A stretch of 64,000 nucleotides of DNA. It comes from Glandiceps talaboti. Lineage: Eukaryota; Hemichordata; Enteropneusta; Spengelidae. The position numbers and the translations under genes were made by a program. The notes beneath the pieces are model-generated. The model saw only the letters and a program-made list of their open reading frames with translations, was not told the origin of the DNA and did no database searches. Location of the stretch: assembly GCF_964340395.1 (NCBI RefSeq), contig NC_135549.1, positions 668,501-732,500 of the forward strand, given 5' to 3'. Shown piece after piece: positions 54,366 through 64,000 of this stretch (positions within the stretch are counted from its first letter, which is position 1; every line of letters begins with the position of its first letter).

Positions 54366-54368
54366 TTG

Positions 54369-55076
54369 GTATCTCCTATCCCTTACTATGTGATGACTAG
54401 GAAACCTAGTGTGTTTTATCTCCTATCCCTTACTATGTGATGACTAGGAAACCTAGTTTGTTTTATCCCCTATCCCTTACTATGTGATGACTAGGAAACC
54501 TAGTTTGTTTTATCTCCTATCCCTTACTATGTGATGACTAGGAAACCTAGTTTGTTTTATCTCCTATCCCTTACTATGTGATGACTAGGAAACCTAGTTT
54601 GTTTTATCTCCTATCCCTTACTATGTGATGACTAGTAAACCTAGTTTGTTTTATCTCCTATCCCTTACTATGTGATGACTATGAAACCTAGTTTGTTTTA
54701 TCTCCTATCCCTTACTATGTGATGACTATGAAACCTAGTTTGTTTTATCTCCTATCCCTTACTATGTGATGACTATGAAACCTAGTTTGTTTTATCTCCT
54801 ATCCCTTACTATGTGATGACTATGAAACCTAGTTTGTTTTATCTCCTATCCCTTACTATGTGATGACTAGGAAACCTAGTTTGTTTTATCTCCTATCCCT
54901 TACTATGTGATGACTAGGAAACCTAGTTTGTTTTATCCCCTATCCCTTACTATGTGATGACTAGGAAACCTAGTTTGTTTTATCTCCTATCCCTTACTAT
55001 GTGATGACTAGGAAACCTAGTTTGTTTTATCTCCTATCCCTTACTATGTGATGACTAGGAAACCTAGTTTGTTTCA
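54369..55076. repeat. Minisatellite, 47-bp unit, 15 copies, hairpin core
   Basis: Units read TTTTATCTCCTATCCCTTAC TATGTGATGACTAGGAAACC TAGTTTG. CTAGG-AAA-CCTAG is a perfect inverted repeat. Four adjacent copies (about 54660-54840) have CTATG instead and lose it, so a mutated unit was itself amplified. Confidence 0.96.
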
Positions 55077-58000
55077 TTCTGACCCACAACAAATAATTTT
55101 GTCTTTTCATAGAGGTGACCACTACTCTTCAATTGCCCCTTGGTTACTATCAGTAGCTCAGAATATCTTGTCTGCTCATTGAGTAATACAAGTATTTCTA
55201 GAGTACACAGGTATGCTGTCAGAGAAAAACTATCAAGAAACAGCAGACTCTTTGTACGATTATTACAATAAATTGTCAGTTAGGTGAATACCTTCACAAT
55301 TGTGTATATTGAGATATTTCTACTCCATTCTGATCAAACTGCCATATGTCAGGACTGCAAGTCATTCCATGAAATGTTAAATGCTGCAAAGACCTTGAGT
55401 GGATTCTTTGATCCAAACTTTACATATTACTATTTGAGTATTTTTTCACAGTGAAAAAAATTTAGGTGAAATTTTGTTTACAAAAGTGTAATTGTTTGCA
55501 AATAAAATATAACGACGACTAGAAATACATGACAGATATAGACTGGCATTCATTATCTGTGTTGCCATGGAAATATGCAAACAAGATTAGAATCAGAGTG
55601 CCATATTGATCCATTTTTTCATGGCCATTGGTGGAATGCAAGTAATCCCTCTATACAAGGTCTGCCATTGCACTACTAGAACTAGGTTTACCTACACCTT
55701 TTGGTGTGGAAAATCAATTAATATTCAAACATCACATATCTTTTTACATACATGTAGTTATATGTACATATTGATAGCAAAGATGAAAAATTTATATTTT
55801 TTATCTCATGGATATATCATAAATTGTGAAATGATCACATACATGTATCTTGCACCGTTTCAAAAATTCATACAAACATAAAAATTCCTGTTTGACATAT
55901 ATTTCATGGATAGGCCATAAATTTTAAAAACCATCACACCTTGCAATGTTTCAATAAAACATGAAACAGTTCTACTAATACAGCAAAGTAAAAACAACAT
56001 GATTCATGTCATACCACCCTTCAGTTCATTCAAAACAGTAGCTGAAATGCCTATGCTGTTTAGACATACATCTGTTCAATACAGCTGTGTAACTGTGATT
56101 TGTAAAAATTTGACAGTACATGTACTTCAAAATAGTCTATTACAAACACCAATAATCAAAACATCACAGCTACACATGCACAAGTTCAGTGCTTCCCACT
56201 CACAACTTGGCAGGGTTATGGATGAGTTCACTGTACAGTGCCAAAGTTGCTAGTTTTCTCTGTACAAAAATAACAAATAGATACATGTAGCATGTCAGCA
56301 AGTACATGAAACATGGTTCTTGTCATCCATCTTAATTTGCATATTGAGGACAAGTCATATGCCCTCATTCATTATTTGGAGAATGTGTTTGGATTATGGT
56401 GCTCAAATTCTCTTATAGCCATGTATTTTAGACATATTGTGCCAAATGACAATATACACATGTGTATATGGTTGTTCTAAATCACAAATGCTGATATAGT
56501 AACAGTACATGGCGTGATGCACTAATTGCAGTTTGTCAATTGGTTTCATACCAGTTTTTTTAGAGACACTACATTGTATAGTTATATACCATAAAACGGA
56601 TCACATAAAATGAAAATTTTATTCACCTTCTGTGTATCTTGATTAAACAATGTAAAAAAGTCCATTGTACACTTGGATTTCTGTTTTCAGCAGAGTATCT
56701 CCAGCAAGGAAAATATACACATGATCAATCACAATACCACAGTTCCAAAAGAGTTGCAACTGACAGACATCAATTTACACATAGGAATTAATCCATTACA
56801 TAAACTGAATGTACATGCCTATGCCTATTGCATGTTCAGTTCACAGGTCTAAGAGACAATCTTGACCAGGAACAAACTCCACATAACCAACTTTCAGACT
56901 TTGCAGACACTGAGTGACTAGATAACAAATACCTTTGTATTGTGCAGCAGTGGAGTAATATATGGTTGTTTCACATGGTTTGTGGTACTACAAACATGTA
57001 CTATATCAAATCGGTCAATCACCTTTATAGTGTGCCAGCCTTGCTGTCTCTTTTATCATGATTAACTCTGTTAACTGTTAAAATATTTGTATGACAATTA
57101 AATAGCAGGGATTATCTGTTCTATTTTGCAGGTTGAACTGTGAACATGTGACTCCAAATTATAAGAATCATATGTGTGGGGACAGTTCTAAAAGGTCAAT
57201 TTAATTAAATGATAATCTAATGACACAAATCTGTTTTTTCCTTCTGAGCATGCTCAGTTAGTACTGTAACATGATTTGTATAAATGTAAGTAAGGCACCA
57301 TGTAATGTTCACAAGAAATGTATTAATCTTAGACTTATAGTTATACATAGGGGTTTTTTCTCTACAATCTAATGTGTTTTTTCCTATCAGTCTCATTGGT
57401 AATTAAATTCATTATTAGTATCATTTTTGTTAATTTAACTGTTTGAAATAAATAGTTATGAAGTGCAAAAACTAAATGTCTGGAAGACTAAATTTACCTG
57501 AACATTTTTTTCATCAATAAATGCTGTACATCAATCATAACTGGTTTAAATCCAACTTTAGTATCTCAGATAATTACTGATAACAACCAGCCATGTTATT
57601 CAACAGGTTGGGCTTAGTAAAGTTGATCACATAGGCTTGCACCCTGAGATACAAATTTACAGAACAGGCCAGGTGAAAATAGATAGCTTTAGATGTATAT
57701 GTACTTGTCTGCTGATAGGCTGGACACTGCACTGTTCACTTATCAGGTGATTGGGGTCAAAGGTCACTAACCACAAACAGAACATAATACATATGAGGTA
57801 TTGTTTAATAATCATAATCCAGACAGCATATGTTGTGTATGCATTGTCTGTCTGTATGAAAACAGTAGAAATACTTGTCATAGTTTGAACTGTGAAGACG
57901 AATTTCAAGTGATCATAAACAGTCTCAAAACTCTGCTACTGAACATTAACAAGTAGCACTACCATGATATTACCTTTAATAAGTATCAATGACTTCTCAC

Positions 58001-61000
58001 CTAATTTTTCTTTTACTTTTTTTTACAATGGCAATTCACTTAAATTTGCTTGTGAATACATTTTTTCACAATGGCACTTCACTTACATTTGCTTGCAAAT
58101 ACATTTTTTTACAAGGACATGTATGTATAAATATGTTGTTACAACTTTAATAAACATCTTTTTCATGTTCTTTGTATAACTGACTTTTTCATATATTATC
58201 CATGATACTGTTACAATTTGACTATTCTTATTTTTATATAGTCCATTACCTGACTTGGTATTATACTGGTTTCCTTTTCAAAATGCCATGTCTTCTAAAA
58301 TCATTGATTTACGGTCCTTTCTACTGTAGACTGAATTGTTTGTTTGTGTAAAAATCCATGCATCAATAAATCACTGTCCTAGAAGGCTGTTTGAGGTGTT
58401 CCAAACAGCCAAGGGTCCTTGCCTTGGGCAGCCAGGTGACAGACTTCTTTAGACTACATTTCATGGCAAACTAGTTCTTTCACTATTTTCATGACAGATT
58501 GAACCCCAACATACCACAATACTATGAGTCATATGACATCTTCAGCAGAGCCATTCACATTACAGGGAATGCTCCACAGGTGGTAAGCTCAGTAACACAA
58601 ACAAAATAACTATTGTACATAATTGTAAGGTCAGTCTATTCAGGCACTACATTGTATGCCCAGGAAGTTTTTCATTCACTCTTCAATGACATGTACATTT
58701 TTGGAACTCTGACATTTGTAAAAAAAAAAAAAAAAAAAAGTAACAAATAAATAAATAAATAATAATAATAATAATATAATAATAATAAAATCAGCACCAT
58801 GAAGGAATTTAAAGGTGTCCTATATATCATAAAATTTAATGAATATTAAGTCTTGACTAAAATTGGAATTTTTAGATTCACCCTTAAATATCCAAGTGTA
58901 GACAATCTTCAATATTTGTATTTGATCAAGTTTACTTTAGCTGCCACAAAACAACAAATATTACACAGTAAAATCTACATCATTGGGATTCATACCTTTT
59001 CCTTTGAGCACAAACAAAAGGGTATGAAATGCCTGTGTAAAGTCTACACATTGTAATGTCCATTTTCATTTACCAGTACATCCCTCTGGTTTCTACGTAA
59101 ACTATATGCAAATTTATACTAGTATACCAATTCTGGCGATACAATTAGGTGAAACTATTAAAATCTGTTAAATTTTGAAATTATATTTTGATATGTACAG
59201 CATATTTGTTTACTTCTTCCTTCCCCCATCTGCTAACCCACTTAGCAGTACCGTAATACCTAACACTCCATTATACACACACATGCCTGCACTGTATGGT
59301 CATGTCATCACCACAGTGCTTTAAATACAATGCTGACGGGTACATACAGTCTGACTCATGTCTCCGAGAGTGATTTCAGCCCAAGCCTTTCACAACAACA
59401 TGGCCTTGAATAGCATAACTCATTTCTCATAGCCCTATATGTATGAACTGTAATTGAGAGCTAAGACACAATACTCAAAACCAGGTTACATGTTTCCAGT
59501 AATATATCTCCCCATATGTGTAGTAGTGTAAAGTTAGGATTCAACCATAAGGGTGATTTGTTATTTTCTCATTGAAAACAGCAATGTGTTTTTGCACAAG
59601 CCATATAAAATTAGGTCTCTGTATATATTTGATGCATTTTTTTTCATATCTATCTAAAATTTGCCAATACACGTATTTGATACATTTTCATCAGAATTAT
59701 TTAACACCAATATTCTGAAATGTATGCCTACAAAAAACTGAACTATGATATTTTGCTGAAAGTAGGCTAGCTCGACCCTACTATAATCCCTATGTGAAAA
59801 TTAACAGGGAGCTGATAAGAACTTGCATTTAATCACAGACATTCATATCTTGGTTTGTGAGTCGATGTGAAAATTTTACCCTTTTTTTTTAGTTCCGAAC
59901 ATGAAATATCCTGTCCAAAACATAGCTCATCACAAAAAGTGATTCATTGCTACCAACTTTATCACAACAAAATTGCTCAATTATTTGAAATATGTACATA
60001 ATTAGTCAATATCACTTCTCTAATACTCTATGCAGCCTAATTTCCAATCTCTATACATGTCTCATAAACCTACATGTATGGTTGTCCTAGGCTAATATCA
60101 CACTAATTCAAGACATTGGTAAATAAAGTGTCTACTTAACTTCAAATATCTTGGCCATAATAGGCCTGACTTGTGATAATATTTATAAGACAATCTCATA
60201 GGGTTGGATCACACACAGAATGATTGACATAGCATGTACTATTTTCAATCAGACTGTCACAGTTTTAGTGTATTTGAACTAAAAATAACATGATTTAAAG
60301 TGTCATTCCAGGAGTGCCTCTGGTTAATTGCTGATATCAATCATCAGTTTCTACAATTTGACAGACAGGGTGTCTAGTTTGAGAGCATGACTGTGATAAC
60401 TATAGTGTTAAAGAGTTCAAGTTGTTTTTCTACAATAATATGAGCTAGGGAGAGGTGGCGCTTAAACACACCTCCATTCCCATTAGGATCTAGCATGAAA
60501 CAATACAAGAAAACCAGAGACCAAGCTGTGCATCTGAGATAAAAATTCTCCAAAGAATAAATATAACTATGTAATGTATGAAATACAAAATTCCATACAC
60601 ATGTTGCTTTTTTTCTCTCAAAAGACATGTGCTACAAGCACAGTGACACAAACCTGTTATTCTAAGGACAGGTGCATTATAGGCCCTATTGTTATCAAGC
60701 TCTTTACACAACTTGAACTACATAATACATAGCCTTTACTTATTCAATATGCTAATTTGCATTATCTTGCTACAAACTTTAATAATACATAACCATACCT
60801 CAGCTCATTCCCAATCTTGAAATAATATGTCTATAAATTGCTACTTCATCCCTTTGTCGTTTTTTTTCAACATCTGTTATCGTAATTCAAATATGACACT
60901 GTAAAAATATAGCCACAGGTCTGAAAATTATCAGTTTTCATTTTTCTTAAACATGAAATATATATCCTTGCAGAGCAACTGGGGATTAGGGACACACACA

Positions 61001-61118
61001 CACTGTACCTATAAAGACAACTAGTAATCACATAGCTTTGTTTCCTTGATTTTCAATACAAGTATGGGTTAATGATAAACAGCATTAGAAATTCTGTTAC
61101 AGGAGTCCATACTGAGTT
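55077..61118. other. Intronic DNA, no supported gene
   Basis: AT-rich sequence. It includes an A-run and (AAT)/(AAAT)-rich tract at 58719-58790 and scattered TACATGTA words. I saw no splice-flanked frame that I would defend. Confidence 0.55.
58719..58790. repeat. Poly-A followed by (AAAT)n and (AAT)n
   Basis: About 19 A, then ATAAATAAATAAATAATAATA. It could be the poly-A tail of a retroelement, but no element body is recognisable to its left. Confidence 0.85.
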
Positions 61119-61249
61119 TCTACATTTTTGGGTGAGTTTAAAATTCACCCAAAAATGTAGATACTATAATTGACTTTTAAATACGTGACAGCATAAAACT
61201 GTTTTATGCTGTCATGTATTTAAAAGTCAATCATACATGTAGTATCTAC
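61119..61249. repeat. Double hairpin, likely palindromic MITE
   Basis: 61119-61161 is an inverted repeat (TCTACATTTTTGGGTGAGTT against its complement) with almost no loop. 61157-61249 is a second one, starting GTAGATACTATAATTGACTT, turning at AAACTGTTT and ending ..AGTATCTAC. The hairpins share GTAGA. The arms of the second are about 45 bp with a small insertion (ACATGT) on the right. Confidence 0.85.
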
Positions 61250-61984
61250 ATACTGGTATTAAGATATAGCATATAAACTATCCGATGATGTAATTCTTTA
61301 CACATATCAAAAAACTGTGAAGGAATCCACACTCGGCAATTAACTTGTCCAATACGAGAATGATATTGTAGTGTCATAGAAGGTACTATGCATCTATACT
61401 AATATTATACAAGAATAGTCTTTGGTTTTATGTAGGTATTTTCATTTGAGTAAAAGGTTTATAAACTTGCAGCTTGTGCCACTTTATTCAATACATGTAT
61501 ATGTAGATGTATTAGGGAGATATCCATGATCAATGTTTAGAGTTGGATAGCCAATACCATGTATGTCTACTAGTCTCCAGTCTGGCCACATTGTTGCTGG
61601 TTGAGCAGCAATTGTATAATATGATAACTTGCAATATCATGTCCATGGCAATATATAAGAAAAACAACAATAACTAGTTTTTGAACATACTAGATTTAAG
61701 TGGTTGGTAATTTATTCAACTCTGGGGATACACTTCACTCGAACCATTTTGTCACAGCCAGGCATACATGTATACTGCACTGTAGCTATATTTACAATTT
61801 GTTTATTAAAAGGCCACTCAATAAAACAGAAGTCATGAATTGTAAATTTGTCCTTAGTTAGTAATATTTGTGTCAAAAAAAAAGTAATAAAATCTAGTTA
61901 CTTTAGAAATGAAACAAAAAATTGTAGCTACATGTAGCTATTAAAAGGTTTACATCGTAGTTGTCTTTGAAGAGTACATACATG

Positions 61985-62193
<209 letters not shown>

Positions 62194-62896
62194 CTATGGA
62201 ATATAATGAACAAACATTTACAATGAAATATATCCACATCACACAGTGGACTCCAGATAGTCGAGAAGCAGTTCCCCATTCACTCATTTGCCCTGGTATT
62301 GGATAGAATTACTAAGGTGGTGAAACTCTAGAGTCATTCTTTGCCAACAGCAATGCAACAAGCAGTATGTCTGTCTCTCATTAACGTACTTGGTAAACAT
62401 TCAAAACATTACAAGTCCTGCTGATAAGAGTGTGTGTATGTGCAAAGCTATAGGTAGGTATAAACTGTCACAGTGTTTAACTGTTCCACTGTCTGTATAT
62501 ACATGTGTATGTTGTGATTACACTTTGCTGCTTGACACTGAGTCATCCAAGAAAGTACATCCCATCCCACCTGTCAGCTTCTATGACAACCAGCCAAAAT
62601 ATTCGCAAAAAAATGTTCTTGTATCGATGATGCAAAAGTGCAAAGTGGCAGTTCACCAAAATGAACAATTTTTACAAAGGGGAGGCGTCGACAAAAATAC
62701 AACGCTTCTTGGAGAGGACAGGCGGACGATTGAAAATAATATGCATGTATGCACGTATGTTTGGTATGCGGCAACGTCATTCAACGACACATACATACAC
62801 AGGTATTCCGCTCGGGAAACAACACATATTTACAACTACTCACACTTCCGATAGCCATATCGAAAAATTAAAATTAAGAATAAATTGTCGACTCAC

Positions 62897-62960
62897 GATT
62901 TGCTTCGTCTGTTTGAACTAATGATGCAGCGTGTGATAAAACATCGAGAGGTGTCTCCAT
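62897..62960 (-). CDS. VGLL4: VGLL4 first coding exon
   Basis: The minus-strand ATG is at 62960-62958 with a favourable context (G at -3 and +4). It opens METPLDVLSHAASLVQTDEA + N, then one base, then the donor GTGAGT. Vertebrate VGLL4 begins METPLDVLSRAASLV (from memory), so the first 16 residues match at all but a couple of positions and the exon end falls at the same place, before REAALR. The frame stays open upstream to another ATG at 63074 that would add 38 residues (MLLLAAHNSDRSTC...). I chose the inner ATG because of the family start and the better context. A minus-strand TTTTGTTAG at 63076-63084 could be an acceptor, so an extra 5' exon cannot be excluded. Confidence 0.9.
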
Positions 62961-63420
62961 TCCACTGGTGTTCTGTAACGCAAGGTGAGAGCGGACATTC
63001 ACTGAAAGGTGGTTATGTTGTTGTCGTTCACGACACGTCGACCTATCGCTATTATGTGCCGCTAACAAAAGCATAAATGCCAGAATTCGATAGACAAATA
63101 GCTGAGCTTACCATGTCACCGTGTGCTACAGGAAAGATGGGTTTATTGCGTAAGAGTGATGTTCTTCCAGCTGAAATCTTCACCTTGTTCGTGTTCCTGT
63201 CTCCGGGAATTTCAATGCAAGTTACCGAGCAAGAATGTAAAGAATGACGGAATGCACCTTGATTGGAATCAACTATGAATATGGAGGGATGCTTTAAAAC
63301 TGTGCGCTCATTCCTTAACATTTTCTAATAATCACACTGAAAGTTACTAAAAATAAATCGTGACATGACCCTCTTGTGATAGTTTCGAGTTCTTGGTAAT
63401 CATTACACTCAAGTAAACAG
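62961..63420 (-). other. Probable VGLL4 5' untranslated region
   Basis: Sequence just upstream of the VGLL4 start, with more CpG than the intron. It includes an 89-codon frame starting at 63321 and ending at 63052, which would act as an upstream reading frame if transcription starts beyond 63321. It also has a donor-like CATG|GTAAGC at about 63109. The extent of the 5' UTR is a guess. Confidence 0.4.
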
Positions 63421-63459
63421 TTTCTATCACGAGGTCGGATGTTACTGAATTGCACTTAG

Positions 63460-63620
63460 ACCTGGTGAATGCCTGTCCCAAAAATGGTATCGTCTAGCAC
63501 ACATGGCGTATTCGCGTGATGTGATTGGCCAACAAGTAATCAATATCCAGCTGTTCGTGCGACAAATAATCATCGCGGTCGTTCAGAAAAGAATAGAAAT
63601 TGTTTTTAACATCTCCTTCA
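63460..63620 (-). promoter_or_regulatory. Probable VGLL4 promoter region
   Basis: CpG-rich patch (GGCGTATTCGCG, TTCGTGCGAC, ATCGCGGTCG) about 500-650 bp upstream of the start codon. On the minus strand it carries GTTGGCCAATCAC, a CCAAT box (63524-63528). No clear TATA or initiator is seen. Confidence 0.4.
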
Positions 63621-63864
63621 TAATGTGTTAAATGGTTGAAAGCTAAATGTTGAATTGTATTCAACAATTGCACCCTTTAAATGAATGTATTTTTAAACAA
63701 AGCTGCCACTGTGCTGCCAGGTATTGAAAAACTGTAATGTGCAAATAACGAGATTAGTGTTCAGTGTAGTAGTAAGGCTGAAATATTAGTTTTTAGGATT
63801 TATATTACTTTAATTTTGGCTTGATATTTAGGGCTAAAGTCACAAATTTTGGACCCTTTCTTAC

Positions 63865-64000
63865 CATGACGAGTCTCCTTCCTGGCTATTCTTGGATTTC
63901 CTCCCAGACATACACAACAATACTCACTATGTAGTCTTTCCTCAACACTGTCATGTCTGTACGGGCCCCCATATGTCTGGCTATCAGCCCTCTCCCAAGT
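63865..64000 (-). CDS. Exon candidate at window edge, unknown gene or upstream VGLL4 exon
   Basis: On the minus strand one frame is open from the window edge for 45 codons and ends one base into a codon at a strong donor, CATG|GTAAGAAAGG. The peptide includes ADSQTYGGPYRHDSVEERL and EYCCVCLGGNPRIARKETRH, with a C-C-x-C motif. GC and CpG are higher than in the introns. Because the donor points left, the next exon lies in this window; phase 1 allows 63075 (in frame with VGLL4), 34579 or 4967. Protein not recognised; it is cut by the window edge. Confidence 0.42.

Noticed and set aside
62390-62854. 154-codon plus-strand frame next to VGLL4 exon 1
   Set aside because: It lies in the CpG-rich promoter-proximal part of the intron, has no domain or splice support, and is antisense to the recognised gene.

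Overview
The window is bilaterian genomic DNA: AT-rich, almost free of long reading frames, packed with microsatellites and minisatellites, and with exons marked by GT..AG splice signals on the minus strand. The content suggests an aquatic invertebrate, because of extreme tandem-repeat load, abundant TACATGTA words, CpG-poor introns and a SAP/SWIM-type transposon gene family typical of marine invertebrates. I cannot name the phylum from sequence alone.

Most of the window is one gene, the vestigial-like 4 (VGLL4) orthologue, a TEAD-binding transcription cofactor read from right to left. Its first coding exon is at 62897-62960 (peptide METPLDVLSHAASLVQ...). Its second is at 4766-4967 (peptide ..REAALRSG...). 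They join in phase 1 across an intron of about 58 kb. The later exons, including the Tondu domains that bind TEAD, lie beyond the left edge. A CpG-rich patch at 41.3-41.5 kb holds a possible alternative first exon (41429-41495) in the same phase. Vertebrate VGLL4 also has alternative first exons that end just before 'GEAALR'.

Inside the long intron, same strand, five exon-like segments (34524-34579, 30474-30537, 30080-30173, 28223-28329, 27563-27849) have splice signals and phases that fit one after another, ending in a stop and an AATAAA. I propose a nested or interleaved gene of unknown function. At the right edge (63865-64000) is a further minus-strand exon candidate in phase 1. It could be the 5' part of that gene or a far-upstream VGLL4 exon.

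Mobile DNA: 5118-6943 is a DNA transposon with 26-bp terminal inverted repeats. It carries the frameshifted N-terminal part of a SAP/SWIM-family protein gene and has been invaded twice by a foldback MITE with 9-bp target duplications (Mutator-like signature). 8211-9505 is a second inverted-repeat element lying exactly between two (TA)n tracts. A palindromic double hairpin is at 61119-61249.

Tandem repeats, left to right, fill much of the rest. They include a G-rich 41-bp array (4.0 kb), a 37-bp array (10.2 kb), 63-bp and 57-bp arrays (11.0-12.6 kb), a 363-bp CT tract (18.9 kb), arrays at 22.7, 23.5, 24.7, 25.2, 36.2, 38.2, 40.3, 47.1, 49.7, 51.1 and 54.4 kb, and a 2.3-kb array at 43.6-45.9 kb with a 724-bp higher-order duplication. 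Many long reading frames here are only tandem units whose length divides by three. No rRNA, tRNA or CRISPR array was seen.
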